Part shown: piece by piece, positions 25,983-34,410 of the stretch
Layout of the letters: every line of letters begins with the position of its first letter
How positions within the stretch are numbered: position 1 is the stretch's first letter
Assembly (NCBI RefSeq): GCF_022024055.1
Contig: NZ_CP091788.1
Location: forward strand, 3,286,001 to 3,350,000
Direction: 5' to 3'
Source: Prevotella sp. E2-28
GTDB taxonomy: Bacteria > Bacteroidota > Bacteroidia > Bacteroidales > Bacteroidaceae
Length of the DNA: 64,000 nucleotides
Made by a program: the position numbers and the translations under genes
The notes under the pieces: model-generated
What the model was told of the DNA's origin: nothing
Seen by the model: only the letters and a program-made list of their open reading frames with translations
Databases searched by the model: none

Positions 25983-26735
25983 TTACCATTCGTCGTCCTC
26001 ATTTCCCACGAGGCCATTCTTAATAGCCTCTTCCACCTTATCTATAATAGCATTAGAATAGGCGTGAGTCATGACGAGGGCCTTAGAACAGGTACGCTTC
26101 TTATTGTCTTTCGCTACGAAAGGATAGTGCTTCGCAATTTCCCACTGTTCGTCATAGAGACGACGGTCGGTATTATCGCCCTTCAGGCGTTTACCGTCAC
26201 CATAGTAGTTCTGATGATTCGTACGGTTATCGCTATTGTCAAAGACGCCACCAATCCATCCTGCATTCTCAGCTTTTAAGATGTCATAGTTTTGAACGGT
26301 ATAGGTAACACGCACACGACCTTCCTTGATATCTATCTTAATCACAGGGGTTATACTCACCACATAGCGATTCAAGGTACCCGTATGGTCTGCAATACCA
26401 TCAATAGTTGATGAGACGATAATACATCCCGCATCCTTATCATTCAGCGTAATTGCCTGCTTGTCTTTAAAGGTAGCCGTTACCCAATAATTGAGTGCTA
26501 CATAGAGTTGCTGTTTTGTCTTGCCAGGTGCTTCAATAACCTGCTGATAGGTCAATGATTCGTTTTTGTCAAGGGTTAAACCACTTGCCAAATTAGCTGC
26601 GGCATCAAGCCACTTATCGCCATATTTCTGCTTAGCATATTTCTCCAAGTCGGCCGCTTTCATGACCTGTGCCTGAGCACTCATAACGCCACAAGTAAGG
26701 ATGGCGGCGAACATCCAATAGAAAATAGTCTTCAT
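25983..26735 (-). CDS. Exported DUF4468-type protein
   Basis: 250 residues with a signal peptide (1-22, ending SAQAQ). The central part (about 60-160: LTYQQVIEAPGKTKQQLYVALNYWVTATFKD, AGCIIVSSTIDGIADHTG, RVRVTYTVQNYDIL) matches the DUF4468 pattern, a Bacteroidota periplasmic domain with a TBP-like fold and no known role. It lies 24 bases after the C26-M19 fusion gene and may share its transcript. Confidence 0.82.
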   Translation of the reverse strand: MKTIFYWMFAAILTCGVMSAQAQVMKAADLEKYAKQKYGDKWLDAAANLASGLTLDKNESLTYQQVIEAPGKTKQQLYVALNYWVTATFKDKQAITLNDKDAGCIIVSSTIDGIADHTGTLNRYVVSITPVIKIDIKEGRVRVTYTVQNYDILKAENAGWIGGVFDNSDNRTNHQNYYGDGKRLKGDNTDRRLYDEQWEIAKHYPFVAKDNKKRTCSKALVMTHAYSNAIIDKVEEAIKNGLVGNEDDEW

Positions 26736-26759
26736 ATCATTAGGTCTTTAAATTTCAAT

Positions 26760-28502
26760 TTATAATTTGTAATCCTGCACCTGCTGCATGACACGCAGGA
26801 AGTTGCCACCCCATATCTTCTGGATATCGGCATCGCTATAACGACGAGCCAGCAGCTGGCGGGTGAAATTAGTCAACTCACTACTATTAGCCAATCCACG
26901 GATACCGCCATCACCGTCGAAGTCGGTACCCAGCCCGACATGGTCGATACCCATCACCTGTATAGCATGGTCAAGATGTTGCATAGCATCCAGAATCGTT
27001 GCTTCACCGTCTTTCTTCAGGAAGCCGTTATAGAGTGTTATCTGACAGACACCTCCCTTGGCTGCAAGGGCACGCATTTGATCGTCAGTGAGGTTACGAG
27101 GATGGTCACACAAAGCACGAGCCGAACTATGGCTGCAAACAATAGGTGTCTTAGACAGTTCGAGCGCGTCATAGAAACTACGTTCATGAGCATGACTAAG
27201 ATCGACCATAACACCCAAACGATTCATCTCCTCAATGACCTGACGGCCAAAAGCACTCACGCCACCGAAAGTTTCATTACCACGTGCAGAGTCACAGATG
27301 TCATTGTCACCATTATGGCAGAGGGTTACATACACTATGCCACGGTCCTTGAAATGCTTAATATTTGAGATGTCGCCATCAAGGGCAAGTCCGTTTTCTA
27401 TGCCCATCATGATACTCTTCTTTCCTGCACGCTTATTATCCCAAAGCTGCTGAGGCGTACGGGCTAAGGCTAAATAGTTGGCATTAGCATCAACAATCTG
27501 TTCTATCTTATCAAAGATGTCATCAGCAAAGGCACGTTTCTCTCCTTTCACACCTTTCCATTGCTCACTGTTCTGCGGCAGATATGCTACCATGATCGTT
27601 GCATCCTGTCGGCCCTCAGTCATCTTGTGAAGATCAACTAGAATTCGCGGATCACGGGCAGAGAAGTTCACGTTCTGAGGGAAGAACATCGGTGTGTCAC
27701 AATGAGTATCAAGCGTCAAGATGTGATGATGCAAACATTTTACATCCTTGAACTTTTTCGCCTCATTAACCAGCCATTGGAAAAGGGGCAAACCATCTTC
27801 ACCCAAGCACTCCGGATGCCACTGTACACCCAGTATAGATTTAAACTCTGAACTCTCTATAGCCTCAATCACATTATCGGCAGCACGAGCCACAACACGG
27901 AAACGAGGTCCGGCATCGCTCACCGCCTGATGATGGAAGGAATTGACGTAGAGAGTTGAGGTTTGACTACCGCTATATATATTATATAAGGTAGAATTCT
28001 TTTCAATGGAGACAGAATGCGTAGGCTCTGAGCGGTCGGCATCTTGAGAGTGCTTTACATTGGTCAGTTTGATATCCTGATCCACCTTACCATCAAGCGC
28101 CACAGCCAATGTCTGTATGCCTCGGCATATACCTAGAATAGGCAACTGACGATTGTAAGCCATGCGGGTAATAAGCAGTTCCGGCAGATCGCGCTCACAA
28201 TTGATACCTCCTAATCCAGGAACAGGCTCTTCGCCACAATAAAGCGGGTTGATATCTGCTCCGCCACTGAGCAGCAGGGCATCAATACGGTCGAGCGTAT
28301 CGGCAAGCACCGTTTTATCAGATACTGGTGGGATAATCATCGGCACACCACCTGCAGCCACCACTTGCTTGTAGTAGCCTTCACCCAGTTTACAGGTCAA
28401 CTCATTATAATTACCTGTAATACCAATAACTGGCCGACGCTGTGCTACAGGAAAATTCTGATGAACATCGGCCAGAATCGCATTTAAATCGTATTGCCTC
28501 AT
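26760..28502 (-). CDS. Bifunctional gamma-glutamyl hydrolase (C26) / membrane dipeptidase (M19) fusion
   Basis: 580 residues, no signal peptide. The N-terminal 255 residues form a class I glutamine-amidotransferase-like C26 hydrolase: GICRGIQ with nucleophile Cys126, and QWHPE with His229 and Glu231. A short linker leads to an M19 dipeptidase from about 258: LDTHCDTP (His267, Asp269), MGIENGLALDG with the bridging Glu, SHAHE, IVCSHSSARAL and DHVGLGTDFDGDGG. All key residues of both halves are present. C26 enzymes cleave gamma-glutamyl amides and M19 enzymes cleave dipeptides, so the fusion could degrade gamma-glutamyl compounds in two steps. An Lrp regulator gene abuts it. Confidence 0.93.
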   Translation of the reverse strand: MRQYDLNAILADVHQNFPVAQRRPVIGITGNYNELTCKLGEGYYKQVVAAGGVPMIIPPVSDKTVLADTLDRIDALLLSGGADINPLYCGEEPVPGLGGINCERDLPELLITRMAYNRQLPILGICRGIQTLAVALDGKVDQDIKLTNVKHSQDADRSEPTHSVSIEKNSTLYNIYSGSQTSTLYVNSFHHQAVSDAGPRFRVVARAADNVIEAIESSEFKSILGVQWHPECLGEDGLPLFQWLVNEAKKFKDVKCLHHHILTLDTHCDTPMFFPQNVNFSARDPRILVDLHKMTEGRQDATIMVAYLPQNSEQWKGVKGEKRAFADDIFDKIEQIVDANANYLALARTPQQLWDNKRAGKKSIMMGIENGLALDGDISNIKHFKDRGIVYVTLCHNGDNDICDSARGNETFGGVSAFGRQVIEEMNRLGVMVDLSHAHERSFYDALELSKTPIVCSHSSARALCDHPRNLTDDQMRALAAKGGVCQITLYNGFLKKDGEATILDAMQHLDHAIQVMGIDHVGLGTDFDGDGGIRGLANSSELTNFTRQLLARRYSDADIQKIWGGNFLRVMQQVQDYKL

Positions 28503-28976
28503 TTACAAGTCTATTTCATCGAAATGAACGGGAATCTCACGTTTAATGCTCTGTTCCAGAGAGATAAGCGTCTCTGTTGCCACCACACCAGGAATTTCCT
28601 GCAATTGGCCATTAATCAGATGCATTAACTGCTCATTATCACGAGCATAGAGCTTCACCATCATCGTATAAGGACCTGTGGTAAAATGACATTCCACAAC
28701 TTCGGGAACAAGTTCCAGTCGCTTTACCACGTCTTTATACATAGAGCCACGCTCCAAGGTTAGTCCTACATACGTGCACGTGCGATAGCCCAATGATTTC
28801 GGATTAACATCGAATCCACTACCTGTGATAACATCACTATCAATGAGACGCTGAACACGTTGATGAATAGCTGCACGCGACACGCCGCAATCAGCAGCAA
28901 CATCCTTAAAAGGAATACGTGCGTTTTTTGACAAGATGCTCAGTATTTTCTTGTCTAGGTTGTCAATTTTCTCCAT
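28503..28976 (-). CDS. Lrp/AsnC family transcriptional regulator
   Basis: 157 residues. N-terminal winged HTH (about 5-60: LDKKILSILSKNARIPFKDVAADCGVSRAAIHQRVQRL) and a C-terminal RAM ligand-binding domain (about 70-150). Such proteins sense amino acids. The next gene starts at the base after its stop, so it is co-transcribed with the C26-M19 peptidase and probably controls it. A 13-bp inverted repeat around its promoter (28979-29021) may be its own operator. Confidence 0.95.
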   Translation of the reverse strand: MEKIDNLDKKILSILSKNARIPFKDVAADCGVSRAAIHQRVQRLIDSDVITGSGFDVNPKSLGYRTCTYVGLTLERGSMYKDVVKRLELVPEVVECHFTTGPYTMMVKLYARDNEQLMHLINGQLQEIPGVVATETLISLEQSIKREIPVHFDEIDL

Positions 28977-28978
28977 TT

Positions 28979-29021
28979 AAAAAGTGTACTTATGCATTTT
29001 GAAAGCAAAAGTACACTTTTT
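28979..29021 (-). promoter_or_regulatory. Promoter with candidate operator of the Lrp-peptidase operon
   Basis: Perfect 13-bp arms AAAAAGTGTACTT (28979-28991) and AAGTACACTTTTT (29009-29021), centres 30 bp apart. The right arm overlaps the TACTTTTG box (minus strand, 29006-29013) and the left arm abuts the start codon. This spacing of about three helical turns suits Lrp-type autoregulation. Confidence 0.6.
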
Positions 29022-29060
29022 TATTTAAACTTGCAACCTTTTTACGGAAAAATTGATATA

Positions 29061-29957
29061 TTATTTGTCAATACCAACCAATTCTACATCAAATATTAGA
29101 GTTGAGCAAGGAGGAATCTGACCTGCAGCACGCTCACCATAGCCCAATTCCTGAGGAATGAAGAGCTGCCACTTTGAACCTACAGGCATCATTGTCAACG
29201 CCTCTGTCCATCCCTTAATCACCTGATCAGGACGGAATGTTGCTGGCTCTGTACCATGCTTGGAAGAAGCATCGAATACTGTGCCGTCAATCAAGCGACC
29301 TTCATAATGAACTTTCACTTTATCAGTCGTCTGAGGTACAACGCCGTCGCCCTGCTTCAACACCTTATACTGCAGTCCACTAGGCAGACTGATGACACCT
29401 TCCTTCTTAGCATTTTCTTCCAAGAAAGCACGACCTTTGGCAATCTGCTCAGCAAACTTAGCCTGACGATTGGCATCAATCTTCTCACGTGAAAGAGTCT
29501 CAGCCTTATTGACAGTCATCACCGTGGTATCACCCAACAGTGCATCCGTGAAACCACGGAAGAACATCTCATCACAGATAGAATCAGGACCATCAGCCTC
29601 TTGCCTTAGGCTAGACAGCATACGTCCACCCACTTGGTCTGCAATGCTAAAACCTGCGATACGAGCCTTCTGACGAGGATCATTCAATCCCTTGACAGCC
29701 TCTTCAAAACCTGCGATAAAATCTGCCATATAAGCAGTATCAACACCCAGTTGCGACTGCATATAACTAATCAGGCCATTGGTCACAGCCATACCCGTAG
29801 TATAACTCAAGGTGTCGTTACCAGAAAGCAATTTCACAGGTGCCTTAACCACCTCGGTCTTAGCGTCTTTCTTATCCTTCTTCTTTCTAGCAGCACTAAC
29901 GGTGCTAAAAGAAGCACTCACCACAAGGGCGAGTGCTATAGTCAGTATCTTCTTCAT
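29061..29957 (-). CDS. Exported FKBP-type peptidyl-prolyl isomerase
   Basis: 298 residues with a signal peptide (1-22) and a basic stretch RKKKDKKDAK. The N-terminal helical FKBP_N dimerisation domain (about 48-180) is followed by an FKBP domain (about 195-298) with VHYEGRLIDGTVFDAS, VIKGWTEALTMMPVGSKW and IPPCSTLIFDVELV. Folding helper in the periplasm. Third gene of an FKBP trio; 7 bases after the previous gene. Confidence 0.95.
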   Translation of the reverse strand: MKKILTIALALVVSASFSTVSAARKKKDKKDAKTEVVKAPVKLLSGNDTLSYTTGMAVTNGLISYMQSQLGVDTAYMADFIAGFEEAVKGLNDPRQKARIAGFSIADQVGGRMLSSLRQEADGPDSICDEMFFRGFTDALLGDTTVMTVNKAETLSREKIDANRQAKFAEQIAKGRAFLEENAKKEGVISLPSGLQYKVLKQGDGVVPQTTDKVKVHYEGRLIDGTVFDASSKHGTEPATFRPDQVIKGWTEALTMMPVGSKWQLFIPQELGYGERAAGQIPPCSTLIFDVELVGIDK

Positions 29958-29964
29958 AACAGAA

Positions 29965-30837
29965 TTACTTCACCTCAACAAGTTCCACTTTGAAAATCAG
30001 AGTTGAGAAAGGAGGAATCTGACCAGACTGGTTAGCACCGTAAGCCAGGTGCTGAGGAATGTAAATCTCCCACTCAGAACCTGCAGGCATAGCCTTCAGA
30101 GCTTCCTGCCAACCCTTGATAACACGACCAACCTGGAAGGAAGCGGGCTCATCACCATGACGAGCAGAAGCATCGAATACGGTACCATCAATCAGACGAC
30201 CCTCGTAATTCACAACTACGGTAGAAGTATCAGAAGGTGTTGCACCATTTCCAGCCTTCAGCACTTTATACTGAACACCACAAGGCAACTTCTGAACGCC
30301 TTCCTTCTTGGCATTCTCAGCCAGGAACTTCTCACCAGCAACTTTATTTGCACCATACTGCTTCTCCTGAGCCTTTGCCTTAATAGATTCAAACAGGGCA
30401 TTAGCTGTAGAGTCGGCCTCCTGAACAGTCATCTTACCATCCTTACCGAGAACACCGCTTACAAAACCTGCCAGGATATTATTAAGTGATACGGTCTGAG
30501 TTGTATCCTCACCAAAAAGCTGATAGTTCAAACCAGTAACCATGTTATTGGCAATCTGCTGACCAATCTCTACACCTGCCAGATAAGCAGCCTTTTTCTT
30601 GTCATCAGCAGAATTTGCACCATCATTAACACCCTGCAGGAACTCTGCAATATAGGTAGTATCAACGCCCTTGGCACGTGACAGATAATCCATCAGATTT
30701 TGAGTCTGTGCCATACCGATAGCATAGCTCAGCGTATCAACATCTGTTTTCAAACTTGCTTTAGGAGAATTTCCATTGCACGACATCATAGCGGCAACGG
30801 CAAGGGCTACAGTAGCCAAAGAAAAATACTTTTTCAT
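29965..30837 (-). CDS. FKBP-type peptidyl-prolyl isomerase, probable lipoprotein
   Basis: 290 residues. The signal ends AAMMSC with Cys20, a weak but plausible lipobox. FKBP_N domain (about 30-170), then FKBP domain (about 185-290: VVNYEGRLIDGTVFDASARHG, VIKGWQEALKAMPAGSEW, IPPFSTLIFKVELV). It resembles its downstream neighbour throughout, consistent with tandem duplication. Confidence 0.94.
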   Translation of the reverse strand: MKKYFSLATVALAVAAMMSCNGNSPKASLKTDVDTLSYAIGMAQTQNLMDYLSRAKGVDTTYIAEFLQGVNDGANSADDKKKAAYLAGVEIGQQIANNMVTGLNYQLFGEDTTQTVSLNNILAGFVSGVLGKDGKMTVQEADSTANALFESIKAKAQEKQYGANKVAGEKFLAENAKKEGVQKLPCGVQYKVLKAGNGATPSDTSTVVVNYEGRLIDGTVFDASARHGDEPASFQVGRVIKGWQEALKAMPAGSEWEIYIPQHLAYGANQSGQIPPFSTLIFKVELVEVK

Positions 30838-30877
30838 TGTTATTTATAATTTATAATTAAGTTTTATCATTATATTG

Positions 30878-31483
30878 TTACATCACCTCGATGAGTTCCA
30901 CATCGAAAATCAGTGTAGCGAAAGGAGGAATCATTGCACCTGCACCACCTTCGCCATAAGCCAGACGATAAGGGATAAAGAAGCGATACTTACCACCCTC
31001 GGACATCAGCTGCAGACCCTCGGTCCAACCAGCGATAACCTGCTGCAGGCCGAACACTGCGGGCTCACCACGCTGTACGCTGCTATCGAATACAGTGCCA
31101 TCGATGAGGAAGCCCTCATAGTGACACTTCACAGAATCCTTGGCAGTAGGCTTCTTACCATTACCTTCCTTCAGTACCTGATACTGCAGACCACTGGCGG
31201 TAGTGATAACACCTTCCTTCTTGGCATTCTCTGCCAGATATTTCTCGCCCTCTTCCTTAGCAGCCTTGCCCTTCTCGGCACGTTCTGCATTCATAGCGGC
31301 TTCTTTCTTTGCAAAATATTCCTGTACAATCTGCTGGGCATCACGATGTGACACCTTCAACTCAGCACCTGCGAGCACATCCTTGATTGACTGCGCGAAA
31401 TCATCAACATTCAAGTCGGTAGCACCCATCTGTGCCAGTTGCTGTCCGATGCCCAAACCCAGGGCATAACTTACTTTATCCAT
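30878..31483 (-). CDS. FKBP-type peptidyl-prolyl isomerase, FklB-like, no export signal
   Basis: 201 residues starting MDKVSYALGLGIGQQLAQMG, lacking a signal peptide, so cytoplasmic unlike the next two genes. FKBP_N (1-85) with a charged helix (KKEAAMNAERAEKGKAAKEEGE), FKBP domain (about 95-201) with CHYEGFLIDGTVFDSS and IPPFATLIFDVELIEV. First gene of the trio; TAATTTTG box at 31529-31536. Confidence 0.94.
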   Translation of the reverse strand: MDKVSYALGLGIGQQLAQMGATDLNVDDFAQSIKDVLAGAELKVSHRDAQQIVQEYFAKKEAAMNAERAEKGKAAKEEGEKYLAENAKKEGVITTASGLQYQVLKEGNGKKPTAKDSVKCHYEGFLIDGTVFDSSVQRGEPAVFGLQQVIAGWTEGLQLMSEGGKYRFFIPYRLAYGEGGAGAMIPPFATLIFDVELIEVM

Positions 31484-31528
31484 GCTTTTTCTATAATATA
31501 ATAATGTGTGTTGTCAAAAAATTGCGTG

Positions 31529-31536
31529 CAAAATTA
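31529..31536 (-). promoter_or_regulatory. Bacteroidota -7 box for the FKBP trio
   Basis: TAATTTTG on the minus strand, 45 bases upstream of the first FKBP start. The -33 element is weak. Confidence 0.5.
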
Positions 31537-31612
31537 AGCATTTTCCATGACACATACACCAACAACAGATAAAAATTAGTTTTATTTAAGGCTCTATGCA
31601 GAAAAAAGTTCG

Positions 31613-31620
31613 TACCTTTG
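31613..31620 (+). promoter_or_regulatory. Bacteroidota -7 box for miaB
   Basis: TACCTTTG, 19 bases upstream of the start at 31640. Confidence 0.6.
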
Positions 31621-31639
31621 CACCCGAAAACAAAAATAT

Positions 31640-32947
31640 ATGATGAAGAAACTGTTTATAGAAACTTATGGCTGCCAGATGAATGTGGCCGATTCTGAGG
31701 TAGTGGCCTCAGTGATGCAAATGGCTGGTTATGAGACTTGTGAAAGTCTGGAAGAGGCCGATGCAGTGTTTTTGAATACTTGTTCGGTACGTGATAATGC
31801 CGAACAGAAAATATACCACCGCTTGGAGGCGCTGGGTGCCATCAAACGCAAGCGTCCGTTGGTCATTGGCGTTTTGGGCTGCATGGCTGAGCGCGTGCAA
31901 CAGGACTTGCTAGAAAATCATGGGGCCGACCTCGTTGCAGGACCCGATGCCTACATGACCCTGCCTGACCTAGTGGCTCAAGCTGAACTAGGACACAAAG
32001 CTATCAATATCGAACTATCCACATCCGAGACCTACAAAGACGTTGTACCTCAGCGCATTGGCTTAGGACACAAGATTGGTGGCTTCGTAAGCATCATGCG
32101 TGGTTGCAACAACTTCTGCCACTACTGCATCGTACCCTACACTCGTGGTCGTGAGCGCAGTCGTGACGTAGAGAGCATTCTCCGTGAGGTGCGCGATTTA
32201 CGCGACCGTGGCTTTAAGGAGGTGACACTATTGGGACAGAACGTGAATTCATACAAGAATTCAGACATCAGTTTTGCGCAGCTCCTCAGGCTAGTAGCCC
32301 GCGAGGCGCCTCAAATGCGCATCCGTTTTACCACCTCGCACCCCAAGGATATGAGTGACGAGACGCTGCAGGTCATTGCCGAGGAACCCAACGTGTGCAA
32401 GCATATCCACCTGCCCGTACAGAGTGGCTCCGACCGTATCCTGAAGCTGATGAACCGCAAATATACGCGTGAATGGTATCTGGACCGTGTGGCTGCCATC
32501 CGCAGGATAATACCCGATTGCGGACTTTCCACAGATATTTTCGTGGGCTATCACGACGAGACCGAAGAAGACCATCAGTTGTCATTGTCGCTGATGCGCG
32601 AAGTAGGCTACGACTCGGCCTTTATGTTCAAGTATTCTGAGCGTCCTGGCACTTACGCCTCAAAACATCTGCCCGACAACGTAGCAGAAGAAGAAAAGAT
32701 TCGCCGACTGAATGAGCTCATCGCCCTGCAGACGGAGATCTCTGCCCAGCAAAACAAGAAGGATGAGGGCAAGGAGTTCGACGTGCTGGTGGAAGGCTTT
32801 TCAAAGCGCAGCCGCGAACAGCTCTGCGGTCGCACGGAGCAAAACAAAATGGTGGTCTTCGACAAAGGAAACCACCATATTGGAGAAACGGTACGCGTAA
32901 AAATCACGGGTAGCACCAGTGCTACTTTGTTTGGTTCTGCGGTCTAA
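31640..32947 (+). CDS. miaB: tRNA-2-methylthio-N6-dimethylallyladenosine synthase
   Basis: Adds a methylthio group to i6A37 in tRNAs reading U-starting codons. 435 residues. UPF0004 domain with Cys12, Cys48 and Cys81 for one iron-sulfur cluster; radical-SAM CxxxCxxC as RGCNNFCHYC (Cys156, 160, 163) followed by IVPYTRGRERSR; C-terminal TRAM domain (about 375-435). A second in-frame Met at 31643 is possible. The last 26 bases overlap the convergent phosphatase gene. Confidence 0.97.
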   Translation: MMKKLFIETYGCQMNVADSEVVASVMQMAGYETCESLEEADAVFLNTCSVRDNAEQKIYHRLEALGAIKRKRPLVIGVLGCMAERVQQDLLENHGADLVAGPDAYMTLPDLVAQAELGHKAINIELSTSETYKDVVPQRIGLGHKIGGFVSIMRGCNNFCHYCIVPYTRGRERSRDVESILREVRDLRDRGFKEVTLLGQNVNSYKNSDISFAQLLRLVAREAPQMRIRFTTSHPKDMSDETLQVIAEEPNVCKHIHLPVQSGSDRILKLMNRKYTREWYLDRVAAIRRIIPDCGLSTDIFVGYHDETEEDHQLSLSLMREVGYDSAFMFKYSERPGTYASKHLPDNVAEEEKIRRLNELIALQTEISAQQNKKDEGKEFDVLVEGFSKRSREQLCGRTEQNKMVVFDKGNHHIGETVRVKITGSTSATLFGSAV

Positions 32948-34307
32948 GTCTTTCTGGATGTCTTAATTTGTATTCTTCAATACGTTCAGCATACGCCCGA
33001 TCTTTCTTTCTGGAGAGGTCGGGCGTAAATTCCATATATTCAGGAATCGTCTTTCCGCAGTCCTGAATACTCACCATAGAACCATTCTTCACAACACGCA
33101 AAGAGTCATAGAGCGAATGGTTATAGACTTCATACGCAGCCATCGTCAAGGTATCGTCAACGATGCTTATCGTCTGATAATATCGGCTTGAGATGCCGAA
33201 TTTATCAAAGCGGTCATCAAACTGGATGTAATAGTTCTTGGGCGAGCAGTGACTAACCGTATAGACGGGCGTTGTGGGGATATCATTATCATCATGACAA
33301 GTCATTCGGGCATAAGCATGTTCATGACCCTGCATCACAAGATCAACACCATACTCTTCTATCAAATCATTGAAAGCCCAGCGTTGAATCAGGTTATTAC
33401 TGCCACGAGTGGAGAATAGCGGATGATGAAGGATGACTATTTTCCAGCGTGCGGTACTTCTCTTTAGTTGGTCTTCCAACCAATCACGCTGAGTCAACAG
33501 ATAAGGCAGTTCACGATTACTGTCAAGCAGAAAAAACTGCGCTGGTCCATAGCACACAGTAAACACCTGATTATCATCAACTTTCGAATCAAGAAAATAC
33601 GAGAATATCAAAGAAAAACGACGTTCAAGTGAGACAGGAAGTCCCTTCAAATAGTCATGATTTCCTGTCACATTAAGCAAGGGCATTGCCTGGCAAACGC
33701 TATCAATATCACGGAAAGTCTCAGCCCAATGAACATCAATCGGACGCTCCGTTAAATCCCCTCCACAAACCAAAAATTCACTCTGCGGATGGCGGCTCAA
33801 CGCTTCACGCAGGAAACGGTTTGCCTCGCCTCCGATACTATCCTGAACATCACCCACATACATGAAAGACAAGTCGTCACGGTTCTCCTTGCATGTATGA
33901 AAATGATACCATGGAGAAGCCTTGCCATTGGTCACAGCACGATAGGCGTAGGTCGCATCCGGCTGCAACTGGCGCAAACGTGCCACATAGTAAGCTGCAA
34001 CACCGCTACGCGAACGAAACACCTCGCCATAGGCCTCAATCTTTACCGTATCACCATCTGGAAGTAAAGCCAACTCTAAGTGCGACGGACGCAAAACGCT
34101 ATCCGCCTGCCAGCTAACATTTCTTGAGGACTCCAAGCTATCACCAAAGGTGAGTAACACACGATGGGGTTCTGCCTGCGACACATAAGACGGCTCTTCA
34201 GGATTATGAAACCATACATTCCATCGGCTGGAAACCCATATTCCAACTCCTATCAATACAAGAATCATGACGACTAAAGTCGTCCTTTTTGCTATTTTTT
34301 TTGTCAT
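32922..34307 (-). CDS. Membrane-anchored metallophosphatase, purple-acid-phosphatase-like
   Basis: The frame opens at 34328, but a promoter box at 34315-34322 favours the start at 34307 (MTKKIAKRTTL), giving 461 residues. An N-terminal membrane segment (about 9-28) anchors it. A fibronectin-like domain (about 45-140) precedes the metallophosphoesterase domain with the motifs GDVQDS, GGDLTERP, NVTGNHDY, ILHHPLFST and MQGHEHAYAR, so all metal ligands appear present. The 3' end overlaps miaB by 26 bases tail to tail. Confidence 0.92.
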   Translation of the reverse strand: MTKKIAKRTTLVVMILVLIGVGIWVSSRWNVWFHNPEEPSYVSQAEPHRVLLTFGDSLESSRNVSWQADSVLRPSHLELALLPDGDTVKIEAYGEVFRSRSGVAAYYVARLRQLQPDATYAYRAVTNGKASPWYHFHTCKENRDDLSFMYVGDVQDSIGGEANRFLREALSRHPQSEFLVCGGDLTERPIDVHWAETFRDIDSVCQAMPLLNVTGNHDYLKGLPVSLERRFSLIFSYFLDSKVDDNQVFTVCYGPAQFFLLDSNRELPYLLTQRDWLEDQLKRSTARWKIVILHHPLFSTRGSNNLIQRWAFNDLIEEYGVDLVMQGHEHAYARMTCHDDNDIPTTPVYTVSHCSPKNYYIQFDDRFDKFGISSRYYQTISIVDDTLTMAAYEVYNHSLYDSLRVVKNGSMVSIQDCGKTIPEYMEFTPDLSRKKDRAYAERIEEYKLRHPERLRPQNQTK

Positions 34308-34314
34308 TTGACTG

Positions 34315-34322
34315 CAAAAGTA
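34315..34322 (-). promoter_or_regulatory. Bacteroidota -7 box of the metallophosphatase gene
   Basis: TACTTTTG on the minus strand, only 7 bases from the ATG at 34307, predicting an almost leaderless mRNA. Confidence 0.5.
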
Positions 34323-34376
34323 GTACAATTTATTGAAATAAAGCCTTTTCCACTCTCGTTTTTCGTATTTTTTTTG

Positions 34377-34384
34377 TAATTTTG
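34377..34384 (+). promoter_or_regulatory. Bacteroidota -7 box at the head of the glycan operon
   Basis: TAATTTTG, 26 bases before the first gene of the 34.4-47.9 kb run. No other promoter of comparable quality was noticed inside the run, and gene spacing there is 0-12 bases or overlapping. Confidence 0.55.
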
Positions 34385-34410
34385 CCGCCTTAAAGGTGTA
34401 GTAGCCGTTT

